Origin: Pelomonas sp. BJYL3
GTDB lineage: Bacteria > Pseudomonadota > Gammaproteobacteria > Burkholderiales > Burkholderiaceae_C
Assembly: GCF_027257975.1 (NCBI RefSeq)
Contig: NZ_JANZKX010000004.1
Location: 248,001-312,000, forward strand
DNA: 64,000 nucleotides
Direction of reading: 5' to 3'
Positions within the stretch are counted from its first letter, which is position 1, and each line of letters opens with the position of its first letter. The notes beneath the pieces were generated by a model. It was not told where the DNA came from. It did not search any database and saw nothing but the letters and a program-made list of their open reading frames with translations. A program made the translations under genes and the position numbers. Below, one piece after another: positions 37,940 to 46,179 of this stretch.

Positions 37940-38542
37940 TCAGTCCTGCCGGCTCGCGTGCAGGGGCTGATGCAGGCTGGCCGGAAGTGCCGGCCGGTCC
38001 GCCTCGGCGGCCGCGAGGGGCTGGACTTCAGAGAGGCTGGCCAGGCAGCGCTGGCTCAGCTGCTGGTAGGTGCGCGTGCCCTCCAGCTTCCAGCGGATCT
38101 CGTCCTCGCTGAGCGGGCGCAGCACCTTGGCGGGCAAGCCGGCGATCAGCGACTTCTCCGGCAGGTCCTGCCCCGCCTTCACGAAGGCGCAGGCCGCCAG
38201 GATGCTGTAGGCGCCCAGCACGGCGCCGTCCATCACCACCGCCTTCATGCCGACCAGCGCGTCATGCCGGATCACGCAGCCGTGCAGCACGGCCCCGTGG
38301 CCGACATGGCCATTGCGCTCGACCACCGTCTCCGAGCCCGGAAAGCCGTGGACCACGCAGCAGTCCTGCACATTGGCGCCCTCGTGCAGAACGATGCGGC
38401 CGAAGTCCCCGCGCAGGCTGGCATTGGGGCCGACATAGCAGCCCGGCCCGACGTGGACGTCACCGATCAGCACCGCCGTCGGGTGCACATGGGCGCTGGG
38501 ATGGACCACGGGGATCACCCCGTCGATGGCGTAACAAGGCAT
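37940..38542 (-). CDS. paaY: Phenylacetate degradation protein PaaY (hexapeptide-repeat thioesterase)
   Basis: The 200-residue protein is a left-handed beta-helix of the gamma-carbonic-anhydrase class: repeated hexapeptides in [20 protein letters not shown], and the metal-ligand histidines in VVHGFPG and [11 protein letters not shown]. Length and the C-terminal helical extension fit PaaY, a thioesterase that removes dead-end 2-hydroxycyclohepta-1,4,6-triene-1-formyl-CoA and so protects the pathway from CoA depletion. It is divergent from paaG, 166 bp away, across a shared promoter region with a PaaR-type palindrome. A ribosome site AAAGGAG precedes the ATG. Confidence 0.92.
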   Translation of the reverse strand: MPCYAIDGVIPVVHPSAHVHPTAVLIGDVHVGPGCYVGPNASLRGDFGRIVLHEGANVQDCCVVHGFPGSETVVERNGHVGHGAVLHGCVIRHDALVGMKAVVMDGAVLGAYSILAACAFVKAGQDLPEKSLIAGLPAKVLRPLSEDEIRWKLEGTRTYQQLSQRCLASLSEVQPLAAAEADRPALPASLHQPLHASRQD

Positions 38543-38614
38543 GAGGACTCCTTTGGCAGGCCGCGGCGCTGGCGGGACCGGGCAAACCTAGGGTTTACGC
38601 CAATCCGCCAGCGC

Positions 38615-38643
38615 TTGTGCCAGATCAAGCGGCACCTTACGAT
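38615..38643 (+). promoter_or_regulatory. Candidate sigma-70 promoter for paaG-led operon
   Basis: TTGTGC (38615-38620) and TACGAT (38638-38643) are separated by 17 bp. The PaaR-type palindrome begins 3 bp further on, where it would block transcription start. Position and spacing support the call; the boxes themselves are imperfect. Confidence 0.45.
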
Positions 38644-38645
38644 CT

Positions 38646-38659
38646 ACCGACCGGTCGGT
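38646..38659. promoter_or_regulatory. paaR operator: PaaR-type operator in the paaY-paaG intergenic region
   Basis: ACCGACCGGTCGGT is a perfect 14-bp palindrome. It overlaps the start region of the rightward promoter, and on the minus strand it falls in the spacer of a possible TTGACC-17-TAAGGT promoter for paaY. As I remember, PaaR sites of beta-proteobacteria have an ACCGACCGGTCGG-like core. The repressor gene paaR is in the controlled operon, and phenylacetyl-CoA is the expected inducer. Confidence 0.8.
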
Positions 38660-38708
38660 CAAGAGTGCAAGAACCTTGACCTGACGCATAGCCACACGAG
38701 GCCCGCTC

Positions 38709-39539
38709 ATGTCCCTGACGCCTTCCCAGCCCTCCTCGGCCGACGCTGCCCTGCTGATCAGCCAGGAAGGTGCCGTGCGCACCCTCAGCTTCAACCGCCC
38801 CGCGGCGCTGAATGCCTTCACCGCCCAGCTGCTGGCCCAGACCCGCGCCGCGCTGGACGAGGCCGCCGAGGACGCCAGCGTGCGCGCCGTGGTGATCACC
38901 GGCACGGGCCGCGCCTTCTGCGCGGGCCAGGATCTGTCAGACCCGCTGATCAAGCCCGAATTCGGCACCGACGCCCGCCCCAAGGACATCGGCCACCTGC
39001 TGGACAACTACTACATCCCCCTGGCCCTGCGCGTGCGCTCCATGCCCGTGCCGGTGATTGCCGCCGTCAACGGCGTGGCCGCCGGTGCCGGCGCCAACCT
39101 GGCCCTGGGTTGCGACCTGGTGATTGCGGCCGAGTCCGCCAGCTTCATCCAGGCTTTCTCCAAGATCGGCCTGGTGCCCGACTGCGGTGGCACCTGGCTG
39201 CTGACCCGCCTGGTGGGCCGCGCCAAGGCCATGGAGCTGGCCCTGCTGGGCGACAAGCTGCCCGCGCCGGAAGCCGCCCGCCTGGGCCTGATCGCCCGCG
39301 TCGTGCCCAATGAGGAGCTGGCCGCCACCGCCCAGGCCCTGGCCACCCGCCTGGCCGGCATGCCCACCCGCGCCCTGGTCGAAACCCGCCAGGCCTTCGA
39401 CGAAGCCCTGAGCCTCAACTTCGAGGACGCCCTCAAGCTGGAAGCCGTGATGCAGAGTCAGCTGGGCTTCGCCCACGACTACCTGGAGGGCGCCGCTGCC
39501 TTCCTGGAGAAGCGCACGCCGGTCTTCAAGGACCGCTGA
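38709..39539 (+). CDS. paaG: 2-(1,2-epoxy-1,2-dihydrophenyl)acetyl-CoA isomerase
   Basis: The 276-residue protein belongs to the enoyl-CoA hydratase/isomerase family. The oxyanion-hole segments are AFCAGQDLSDP near 76-86 and AAVNGVAAGAGANLALGCD near 118-136, with SFIQAFSKIGLVPDCGGTW following. The pattern GQDLSDP and IGLVPDCGGTW is typical for PaaG, which converts the ring-1,2-epoxide of phenylacetyl-CoA to oxepin-CoA. It is the first gene of the rightward paa operon and starts about 50 bp beyond the PaaR-type site. The gene order G-I-K differs from the E. coli paa cluster but is common in Burkholderiales. Confidence 0.93.
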   Translation: MSLTPSQPSSADAALLISQEGAVRTLSFNRPAALNAFTAQLLAQTRAALDEAAEDASVRAVVITGTGRAFCAGQDLSDPLIKPEFGTDARPKDIGHLLDNYYIPLALRVRSMPVPVIAAVNGVAAGAGANLALGCDLVIAAESASFIQAFSKIGLVPDCGGTWLLTRLVGRAKAMELALLGDKLPAPEAARLGLIARVVPNEELAATAQALATRLAGMPTRALVETRQAFDEALSLNFEDALKLEAVMQSQLGFAHDYLEGAAAFLEKRTPVFKDR

Positions 39540-39593
39540 GCCCGCTGCCCCGCCCGGCCCTGCGCCGTTCCTGTTGTTCAAGGAGTCTCCTGC

Positions 39594-40058
39594 ATGTCCA
39601 CGCCCCTGAGCCCGCAAGCCGTCGCCGAAGCCGTGCGCGACGCCATGTTCCGCGAGGACCATGCCTCCAAGGGCCTCGGCATGGACATCCTGGTCGTCGG
39701 GCCGGGCAGCGCGACGATCCGCATGACGGTGCGCCAGGACATGCTCAACGGCTTCGCCATCTGCCATGGCGGCCTCATCACCACCCTGGCCGATTCGGCC
39801 TTTGCCTTCGCCTGCAACGCGTACAACGAGTTGACGGTGGCCTCGGGTATCACGATCGACATCGTGGCGCCCGCACGGCAGGGCGACGTGCTGACCGCCG
39901 TCGCCCACGAGGTTTCGCTCGCCGGCCGGACCGGCGTCTATGACGTGAATGTGCGCAACCAGCGGGATGAGCTGGTGGCCGTGTTCCGCGGCAAGTCCTA
40001 TCGCATCAAGGGCAAGCCCGTGGTCCCCGGCCTGACCGCAGGTGCGGCGCAGGAGTGA
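39594..40058 (+). CDS. paaI: Hydroxyphenylacetyl-CoA thioesterase PaaI
   Basis: The 154-residue protein has a single hotdog domain with the family helix and active-site region GFAICHGGLITTLADSAFAFACN. AAGGAG precedes the ATG at good spacing. PaaI hydrolyses ring-hydroxylated phenylacetyl-CoA and rescues CoA when the pathway stalls. The C-terminus ends 4 bp before paaK. The closely placed thioesterases PaaI and PaaY act on different dead-end intermediates. Confidence 0.92.
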   Translation: MSTPLSPQAVAEAVRDAMFREDHASKGLGMDILVVGPGSATIRMTVRQDMLNGFAICHGGLITTLADSAFAFACNAYNELTVASGITIDIVAPARQGDVLTAVAHEVSLAGRTGVYDVNVRNQRDELVAVFRGKSYRIKGKPVVPGLTAGAAQE

Positions 40059-40062
40059 ACCC

Positions 40063-41370
40063 ATGACCGTGAAGCACCCCGCCCCCGGCGACCTGGAAGC
40101 CATCGAGACCGCCAGCCGCGACGAGCTGCAGGCCCTGCAGCTGCAGCGCCTGCAATGGACACTGCAGCACGCCTACGAGAACGTGCCCCACTACAAGGCC
40201 GCCTTCGACGAGAAGGGCGTGCACCCCTCGGACCTGAAGACGCTCGCCGACCTCGCCAAGTTCCCCTTCATGACCAAGAAGGACCTGCGCGAGCACTACC
40301 CCTTCGGGCTGTTTGCCGTGCCGCGCGAGCAGATCGTGCGCCTGCATGCGTCCTCGGGCACCACCGGCAAGCCCACCGTGGTGGGCTACACGCAGGCGGA
40401 CATCGACACCTGGGCCGGCCTCGTGGCCCGCTCCCTGCGTGCCGCCGGCGTGCGCCGCGGAGACATCGTGCACATCGCCTACGGCTACGGCCTGTTCACC
40501 GGTGGCCTGGGCGCGCACTACGGCGCCGAGAAGCTGGGCTGCACCGTCATCCCCATGTCCGGCGGGCAGACCGAGAAGCAGGTCCAGCTGATCCAGGACT
40601 TCCGGCCGGACGCCATCATGGTCACGCCCAGCTACATGCAGGTGATCATCGAGGAGTTCGTGCGCCAGGGCCTGGACCCGCGCGAGAGCTCGCTGAAGGT
40701 GGGCATCTTCGGCGCCGAGCCCTGGACCGAGGCCATGCGCCGCGAGATCGAGACCAAGGCCGGCATCGATGCTGTCGACATCTACGGCCTCTCCGAGGTG
40801 ATGGGGCCAGGTGTTGCCAGCGAGTGCATCGAGTCCAAGGACGGCCCGGTGATCTGGGAAGACCACTTCTACCCCGAGATCATCGACCCCGAGACCGGCG
40901 AGGTGCTGCCCGACGGCGCCGAGGGCGAGCTCGTGTTCACCTCGCTCTCCAAGCAGGCCCTGCCGGTGATCCGCTACCGCACGCGCGATCTCACCCGGCT
41001 GCTGCCGCCCACCTCGCGCAGCATGCGCCGCATGGGCAAGATCGTCGGCCGCTCGGATGACATGCTGATCATCCGCGGCGTCAACATGTTCCCCACGCAG
41101 ATCGAGGAGCTGGTGCTGCAGGAGCCGCAGCTCTCGGGCCAGTACCAGATCGTCGTCAGCCGCGAAGGCCCGCTGGACGAGGTGCTGGTGCGCTGCGAGA
41201 TGCAGCCCGGCGCCGACATGGCGCAGAAGGACGGCATCGCCCGCCATCTGCAGCACCGCATCAAGACGCTGATCGGCGTCTCCACCAAGATCGACATCGG
41301 TGCGCCGGACAGCATCGAACGCACGCTGGTTGGCAAGGCACGGCGCGTGATCGACCGCCGACCGAAATGA
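40063..41370 (+). CDS. paaK: Phenylacetate-CoA ligase
   Basis: This cytoplasmic enzyme activates phenylacetate with ATP and CoA to phenylacetyl-CoA, the first step of the pathway and the source of the PaaR effector. The 435-residue protein has the AMP-binding P-loop [18 protein letters not shown] near 96-113, the adenine-site [10 protein letters not shown] near 243-252, and the C-terminal [12 protein letters not shown] subdomain of short PaaK-type ligases. I chose the ATG at 40063 over one 7 codons upstream that overlaps paaI. It is followed by three-hairpin repeat copy E2 before paaA. Confidence 0.95.
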   Translation: MTVKHPAPGDLEAIETASRDELQALQLQRLQWTLQHAYENVPHYKAAFDEKGVHPSDLKTLADLAKFPFMTKKDLREHYPFGLFAVPREQIVRLHASSGTTGKPTVVGYTQADIDTWAGLVARSLRAAGVRRGDIVHIAYGYGLFTGGLGAHYGAEKLGCTVIPMSGGQTEKQVQLIQDFRPDAIMVTPSYMQVIIEEFVRQGLDPRESSLKVGIFGAEPWTEAMRREIETKAGIDAVDIYGLSEVMGPGVASECIESKDGPVIWEDHFYPEIIDPETGEVLPDGAEGELVFTSLSKQALPVIRYRTRDLTRLLPPTSRSMRRMGKIVGRSDDMLIIRGVNMFPTQIEELVLQEPQLSGQYQIVVSREGPLDEVLVRCEMQPGADMAQKDGIARHLQHRIKTLIGVSTKIDIGAPDSIERTLVGKARRVIDRRPK

Positions 41371-41372
41371 AA

Positions 41373-41458
41373 CACCCCCTACGCGCTTCGCGCGCCCCCT
41401 CCACGGGGCAGCGCCGACCGCCCGGCCAAGCCGGATCGGCGGCACTCACCCGGGAATA
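41373..41458 (+). repeat. Three-hairpin dispersed repeat, copy E2
   Basis: It lies between paaK and paaA. Stem A is CGCG-CTTCG-CGCG; stem B is the weakest copy, GCCCC with loop CTCCAC; stem C has outer GCCG/CGGC and inner CCGGC-CAA-GCCGG. The element ends in GGGAAT about 25 bp before the paaA ATG. Confidence 0.8.
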
Positions 41459-41485
41459 CCAACCTCAAACAGACAGGAGTGTCTG

Positions 41486-42487
41486 ATGTACACACAAGCG
41501 ATGAGCGTCGGGCCGCAGGAGCAGGCGGCCAAGGTGCAGAGCGCGGAGGACGCCCAGCGGCTGGAGGCCTTCGAGGCCCGCGTCGGCGAGGGCGAGTTCG
41601 TCGAGGCCAAGGACTGGATGCCCGATCACTACCGCAAGACCCTGGTGCGCCAGATCAGCCAGCACGCGCACTCCGAGATCGTCGGCATGCTGCCCGAGGG
41701 CAACTGGGTCACGCGCGCGCCCACGCTCAAGCGCAAGGCCATCCTGATGGCCAAGATCCAGGACGAGGGTGGCCACGGCCTCTACCTCTACTCCGCCGCC
41801 GAGACCCTGGGCACCAGCCGCGACCAGATGCTGGAAGCGCTGCACTCGGGCAAGGCCAAGTACAGCTCCATCTTCAACTACCCCACGCTGAACTGGGCGG
41901 ACATCGGCGTGATCGGCTGGCTGGTGGACGGCGCGGCCATCATGAACCAGGTGCCGCTGTGCCGCTGCTCCTATGCGCCCTATGCGCGGGCCATGATCCG
42001 CATCTGCCGCGAGGAGAGCTTCCACCAGCGCCAGGGCTACGAGAGCCTGCTGGTGATGATGCAGAAGGGCACGCCCGAGCAGAAGGCCCTGGTGCAGGAC
42101 GCCGTCAACCGCTGGTGGTGGCCCTCGCTGATGATGTTCGGCCCGCATGACAAGGACTCGCCGAACTCCGAGCAGTCCATGCGCTGGGGCATCAAGCGCA
42201 TCTCCAATGACGACCTGCGCCAGAAGTTCGTGGACGCGACGATCCCGCAGGCCGAGGTGCTGGGCGTGACCGTGCCGGACCCCGATCTCAAGTGGAATGC
42301 CGAGCGCGAGCACTACGACTTCGGCGCCATCGACTGGGACGAGTTCTGGCGCGTGGTGGGCGGCGACGGCCCCTGCAACCGCGAACGCCTGGCCACCCGC
42401 GTCAAGGCCTGGGACGAAGGTGCATGGGTGCGTGAAGCGGCCCTTGCCCACGCCAGAAAACAAGCCACCAAGGCCCAAGCAGCCTGA
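41486..42487 (+). CDS. paaA: Phenylacetyl-CoA epoxidase catalytic subunit A
   Basis: The 333-residue subunit carries the di-iron centre of the bacterial multicomponent monooxygenase that epoxidises the ring of phenylacetyl-CoA. The ligands are in EIVGMLPEG, in [20 protein letters not shown] near 88-107, and in [12 protein letters not shown] near 174-185. The CoA-binding [17 protein letters not shown] segment is also present. AGGAG lies before the ATG. It assembles with PaaB, PaaC, PaaD and the reductase PaaE, all encoded immediately downstream in the canonical order. Confidence 0.96.
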   Translation: MYTQAMSVGPQEQAAKVQSAEDAQRLEAFEARVGEGEFVEAKDWMPDHYRKTLVRQISQHAHSEIVGMLPEGNWVTRAPTLKRKAILMAKIQDEGGHGLYLYSAAETLGTSRDQMLEALHSGKAKYSSIFNYPTLNWADIGVIGWLVDGAAIMNQVPLCRCSYAPYARAMIRICREESFHQRQGYESLLVMMQKGTPEQKALVQDAVNRWWWPSLMMFGPHDKDSPNSEQSMRWGIKRISNDDLRQKFVDATIPQAEVLGVTVPDPDLKWNAEREHYDFGAIDWDEFWRVVGGDGPCNRERLATRVKAWDEGAWVREAALAHARKQATKAQAA

Positions 42488-42504
42488 GCACAAGGAACCC
42501 CATC

Positions 42505-42807
42505 ATGAGCAATCAGCAAGCCCCCAAGAACGAATGGCCCCTGTGGGAAGTCTTTGTGCGCAGCAAGGCCGGCCTGGACCACAAGCACTGCGGCAGCCTG
42601 CATGCGCCGGACGCCAAGCTGGCCCTGCAGATGGCCCGCGAGGTCTACACCCGCCGCCAGGAAGGCGTGAGCATCTGGGTGGTGCTGTCCAGCCAGATCG
42701 TGGCCTCGGACCCCGGCGAGAAGGGCATGTACTTCGATCCGATGGAAGACAAGGTCTATCGCCACCCGACCTTCTATGAGCTGCCGGACTCCGTCAATCA
42801 CATGTGA
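42505..42807 (+). CDS. paaB: Phenylacetyl-CoA epoxidase subunit B
   Basis: The 100-residue subunit matches PaaB over its whole length: EWPLWEVFVRSKAGLDHKHCGSLHAPDA at the start and the IWVVLSSQIVASDPGEKGMYFDP segment. (These are family markers and are quoted in part only to show position.) PaaB helps to join the PaaAC heterodimers and lacks a metal site. Its stop overlaps the paaC ATG. Confidence 0.95.
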   Translation: MSNQQAPKNEWPLWEVFVRSKAGLDHKHCGSLHAPDAKLALQMAREVYTRRQEGVSIWVVLSSQIVASDPGEKGMYFDPMEDKVYRHPTFYELPDSVNHM

Positions 42808-43595
42808 GCGCGCCCACCATGAGCCAACAATCGATCAAGGTGGGTGACAAGCCCGAGGTGCGCTACCTGCTGCGCATCGCCGACAGCTGCCTGGTGCTCT
42901 CGCAGCGCCTCTCCGAGTGGTGCGGCCACGGCCCCATCCTGGAAGAGGACCTGGCGCTGACCAACATGGCGCTGGACCTCATCGGCCAGGCCCGCGGCCT
43001 GCTGACCCGTGCCGGGCAGCTCGACGGCCAGGGCTTCGACGAAGACCAGCTGGCCTTTCTGCGCGACGAGCGCCAGTACTTCAACCCGGTGCTGATGGAA
43101 CTGCCGCGAGGAGACTTCGCCTTCACCACCGCACGCAACCTGGCCGCCGCCACCTGGCTGCGCCTGCTGTGGGCCCGGCTGCAGGACTCCAGCGACGCCG
43201 AGGTCGCCGCCATCGCCGCCAAGGCCTTCAAGGAAGCCAGCTACCACCAGCAGCACGCGGCCGACTGGACCGAGCGCCTGGGTGACGGCACCGAGGAATC
43301 GCGCCGCCGCATCGAAGAGGCGCTGAAGACGCTGTGGCCCTACACCAACGAGCTCTTCGCCAGCGACGACATCGACGCACATGCTGCGGCCACCGGCCTG
43401 GGCCCTGCCTGGGACACCCTGCGCGCCGACTGGCGTGCCGCCATGGACGAGGTGCTGGCCGGCGCCACGCTGCAGGCGCCCGCCGACAGCCGCTACATCC
43501 CGAGCGGCCGCGTGGGCATCCACAGCGAGCACATGGGGCACATGCTGTCGGAAATGCAGTATCTGCAGCGCGCCTTCCCCGGCGGCGTGTGGTGA
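42804..43595 (+). CDS. paaC: Phenylacetyl-CoA epoxidase structural subunit C
   Basis: The 263-residue subunit is a four-helix-bundle relative of PaaA without a complete di-iron site. YLLRIADSCLVLSQRLSEWCG at the start and LALTNMALDLIGQARGLL near 50-67 are characteristic, as is the C-terminal GRVGIHSEHMGHMLSEMQYLQR. It forms the structural half of PaaAC. The ATG at 42804 overlaps the paaB stop; an ATG five codons later is possible. Repeat copy E3 follows and interrupts the usual tight coupling to paaD. Confidence 0.95.
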   Translation: MSAPTMSQQSIKVGDKPEVRYLLRIADSCLVLSQRLSEWCGHGPILEEDLALTNMALDLIGQARGLLTRAGQLDGQGFDEDQLAFLRDERQYFNPVLMELPRGDFAFTTARNLAAATWLRLLWARLQDSSDAEVAAIAAKAFKEASYHQQHAADWTERLGDGTEESRRRIEEALKTLWPYTNELFASDDIDAHAAATGLGPAWDTLRADWRAAMDEVLAGATLQAPADSRYIPSGRVGIHSEHMGHMLSEMQYLQRAFPGGVW

Positions 43596-43606
43596 ACGGA
43601 ATGACC

Positions 43607-43694
43607 ACCCCCTACACGCTTCGCGTGCCCCCTCAAGGGGGCGAGCCCGCAGGCCCGGCGGAGCCGGATCCTCGGGCTCCGCTGGGGGAATCCC
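43607..43694 (+). repeat. Three-hairpin dispersed repeat, copy E3
   Basis: It lies between paaC and paaD. Stem A is CACG-CTTCG-CGTG; stem B is GCCCCC-TCAA-GGGGGC; stem C has outer GAGCCCG/CGGGCTC and inner CCGGC-GGA-GCCGG. It ends in GGGGAAT, 20 bp before the paaD ATG. The frame of paaD stays open through it, which can mislead start prediction. Confidence 0.85.
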
Positions 43695-43714
43695 GACTCG
43701 CATCGAGTTCCGCC

Positions 43715-44236
43715 ATGACGGACGCCTCTTCGGATCAGGCTTGCGGGCGGCTCTCAGCCGCCTGGGAAGTGCTGCGCCAGATTCCGGACCCCGAGGTGCC
43801 GGCGGTGAGCCTGTGCGAGCTGGGCATCGTGCGTGATCTCAAGGAGACGGCCGGCGGCCTGGAGGTGGTGCTCACGCCCACCTATTCGGGCTGCCCCGCC
43901 ACCGAGCTCATCCAGGACAACGTGCGCGAGGCCCTGGCCCGCTTCGGCGAGGTCACGATCACGATGCAGCGCTCGCCCGCCTGGACCACCGACTGGATCA
44001 CCGAGGAAGGCCGGGCCAAGCTCAAGGCCTACGGCATCGCGCCGCCGGGCCCCGCGCATCCGGGCGCGGAGCAGCCGATCCGGCTGGTGCACCGCGCCTC
44101 GCTGACGAAGCTCGCGTGCCCGCGCTGCGGGTCGGAGCAGACGGAGCGTCTGTCCGCCTTTGGCTCCACGGCCTGCAAGGCCCTGTATCGCTGCCTCAGT
44201 TGCCGCGAGCCCTTCGAACACTTCAAACCCATATGA
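43715..44236 (+). CDS. paaD: Phenylacetyl-CoA epoxidase assembly subunit D
   Basis: The 173-residue protein has the MIP18/DUF59 domain, EVLRQIPDPEVPAVSLCELGIVRD and TPTYSGCPATELIQDNVREAL, with the cluster-binding cysteine of this family. A C-terminal zinc-ribbon-like tail has CPRC near 134 and CLSC near 163. PaaD is needed for maturation of the epoxidase, probably for Fe-S insertion into PaaE. I start it at 43715: the open frame runs further upstream, but that part is the translated repeat E3, not protein. Confidence 0.93.
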   Translation: MTDASSDQACGRLSAAWEVLRQIPDPEVPAVSLCELGIVRDLKETAGGLEVVLTPTYSGCPATELIQDNVREALARFGEVTITMQRSPAWTTDWITEEGRAKLKAYGIAPPGPAHPGAEQPIRLVHRASLTKLACPRCGSEQTERLSAFGSTACKALYRCLSCREPFEHFKPI

Positions 44237-44240
44237 CGGC

Positions 44241-44330
44241 CCACCCCCTGCTGGCTTCGCCAGCCCCCTTCGAGGGGGCAGGTCCAAGGGCCCGGCAAAG
44301 CCGGATCCCCGGACCTCGCTTGGGAATGCA
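44241..44330 (+). repeat. Three-hairpin dispersed repeat, copy E4
   Basis: It lies between paaD and paaE. Stem A is CTGG-CTTCG-CCAG; stem B is GCCCCC-TTCGA-GGGGGC; stem C has outer GGTCC/GGACC and inner CCGGC-AAA-GCCGG. It ends in TTGGGAAT, 48 bp before the paaE ATG. Confidence 0.85.
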
Positions 44331-44377
44331 TGCCGTTCCTGCGGCGGTTCTGCCGCATTCAATGATGGATCACTGAT

Positions 44378-45457
44378 ATGAGCCTCAACTTCCACCCCCT
44401 GCGCGTCCGCGACGTCCGCCCGGACACCGAAGAAGCCGTGATCGTCAGCTTTGACGTGCCGGACGAGTCCCGCGAGCTGTTCAAGTTCACGCAAGGGCAA
44501 TACCTGACCCTGCGCGCCGACGTGGGCGGTGAGGACCTGCGCCGCTCCTACTCGATCTGCGCCGGCGTGGACGACGGCGAGCTGCGGGTGGGCGTGCGCA
44601 AGGTGCAGGGCGGCCGCTTCTCCAACTGGGTCAACCGCGAGCTCAAGGCGGGTGACGTGATCCAGGTCTTCCCGCCACAGGGCCGCTTCTTCGTGCCGGT
44701 GGAGCCGCAGAGCCAGCGCCACTACCTGGGCGTGGCCGGCGGTTCGGGCATCACGCCCATCCTGTCCATCATGAAGACGGTGCTGGCGAAGGAGCCGGGC
44801 AGCCGCTTCACCCTCATCTACGGCAACCGCCGCCAGGCCTCCACCATGTTCAAGGAGGAGATCGAGGACCTCAAGAACCAGTACCTCACCCGCGTCTCCC
44901 TGCACCATGTGTTCAGTGACGAGGTGGTGGATTCGCCGCTGATGGCCGGCATCATGAACCGCGACAAGATCGCCGAGTTCCTGGGCGCGCTCATCGAGCC
45001 CGCCAGCATCGACCACGCCTTCATCTGCGGCCCCTACCAGATGAACGACGAGGCCGAGGCCGCGCTGCTGGCCGCGGGCGTGAAGCCCGAAGCCATCCAC
45101 ATCGAGCGCTTCGGCACGCCCGAGATGCAGGCCGGCCAGCCCGCGCCGCACGAGGTGCGCGAGGGCGACGCCGAGGTGGCCACGGTGCTGGTGATCCGCG
45201 ACGGCCTCTCGCGCGAGATCAGCGTCAGCAAGAGCGACCCCAGCATCCTGGACGCCGCCGCCCGCGCCGGCATGGACGTGCCCTTCTCCTGCAAGAGCGG
45301 CGTGTGCTCCACCTGCCGCTGCAAGCTGATCGAGGGCGAGGTGCGCATGGACAAGAACTTCGCGCTGGAGAAGCACGAGGTGGCGGCCGGCTTCATCCTC
45401 AGCTGCCAGGCGCATGCCTTGACGCCCCGAGTCGTCATCTCTTTCGATGAACGTTGA
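44378..45457 (+). CDS. paaE: Phenylacetyl-CoA epoxidase reductase subunit E
   Basis: The 359-residue reductase transfers electrons from NADPH to the PaaA di-iron site. The N-terminal FAD domain has DLRRSYSICAG near 49-59, the NAD(P) domain has GVAGGSGITPILSIMKTVL near 117-135, and the C-terminal plant-type [2Fe-2S] domain has CKSGVCSTCRC near 304-314 and a final Cys in LSCQAH. All four cluster cysteines are present. It lies in the paa operon between repeat E4 and paaR. Confidence 0.95.
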   Translation: MSLNFHPLRVRDVRPDTEEAVIVSFDVPDESRELFKFTQGQYLTLRADVGGEDLRRSYSICAGVDDGELRVGVRKVQGGRFSNWVNRELKAGDVIQVFPPQGRFFVPVEPQSQRHYLGVAGGSGITPILSIMKTVLAKEPGSRFTLIYGNRRQASTMFKEEIEDLKNQYLTRVSLHHVFSDEVVDSPLMAGIMNRDKIAEFLGALIEPASIDHAFICGPYQMNDEAEAALLAAGVKPEAIHIERFGTPEMQAGQPAPHEVREGDAEVATVLVIRDGLSREISVSKSDPSILDAAARAGMDVPFSCKSGVCSTCRCKLIEGEVRMDKNFALEKHEVAAGFILSCQAHALTPRVVISFDER

Positions 45458-45494
45458 GAATCTGGCCTTCTCCACGCAACGACAAGACTGACAA

Positions 45495-46103
45495 ATGGCC
45501 AGAGGCAGAGCCCCCGGATTCGATGCCAGCCGCGACCAGATCCTGGCGCAGGCGGCGCGGCTGTTCGCCGCGCAAGGCTATGCCGGCACCTCCATGAACC
45601 AGGTGGCGGAGGCCTGCGCGGTGAGCAAGCCCACGCTCTACCACTACGTGCGAGACAAGCACGAGCTGCTGGTGCAGATCTGCGAGACCCACGTCCAGGG
45701 CCTGGCGGCCCTCGTGGCAGAGGTGAAGGGGCAAGACCTGGCCCCCGAGCCGCATCTGCGCACCCTCATCGCCCGCTTCATGCAGGCCTACGGCGAGGCG
45801 CAGAACGAGCACCGGGTGCTGACCGAGGACGTCAAGTTCCTCGAGGGCGCCGACCAGGAGCGCCTGCTGGCCGTCGAGCGCCAGGTGGTCAACGCCTTCG
45901 CCGAGGCGGTGGCCGCCGTCCGCCCGGAGCTGCAGGCCGCCAAGCTGCACAAGCCGCTGACCATGCTGCTGTTCGGCATGATCAACTGGACCTTCACCTG
46001 GCTGAAGCCCGACGGCGAGCTCAGCTACGACTCGGTCGCGCCCATGGTGGCCGACCTCTTCTTCGGCGGCCTCGGGGCCGTGGGCACGGCGAAAGTCTCG
46101 TGA
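45495..46103 (+). CDS. paaR: TetR-family repressor PaaR
   Basis: The 202-residue protein has an N-terminal TetR helix-turn-helix (FAAQGYAGTSMNQVAEACAVSKPTLYHYV, seen at about 24-52) and a C-terminal ligand domain. A TetR regulator at this place in beta-proteobacterial paa operons is PaaR, which represses the operon until phenylacetyl-CoA accumulates. The palindrome at 38646-38659 is its probable site. Residues GQDLAP near 79-84 are encoded by a copy of the dispersed 16-mer. It starts 37 bp after paaE, so it represses its own transcript. Confidence 0.92.
   Translation: MARGRAPGFDASRDQILAQAARLFAAQGYAGTSMNQVAEACAVSKPTLYHYVRDKHELLVQICETHVQGLAALVAEVKGQDLAPEPHLRTLIARFMQAYGEAQNEHRVLTEDVKFLEGADQERLLAVERQVVNAFAEAVAAVRPELQAAKLHKPLTMLLFGMINWTFTWLKPDGELSYDSVAPMVADLFFGGLGAVGTAKVS
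45731..45746 (+). repeat. Dispersed 16-mer, copy 5 (15/16)
   Basis: GCAAGACCTGGCCCCC lies inside paaR on the sense strand, encoding QDLAP in the loop after the DNA-binding domain. Confidence 0.6.
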
Positions 46104-46179
46104 AGGCTTTCGCACCGACGATCACCGCGCGAGGATCCGCATCCTGCACACACTGGCAAGACCAACACAAGGAGACACC

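Noticed and set aside
44505-44520. GGCAATACCTGACCCT in paaE as a 16-mer copy
   Set aside because: It encodes the conserved FAD-domain QGQYLTLR segment of the reductase family, so similarity is explained by protein conservation.
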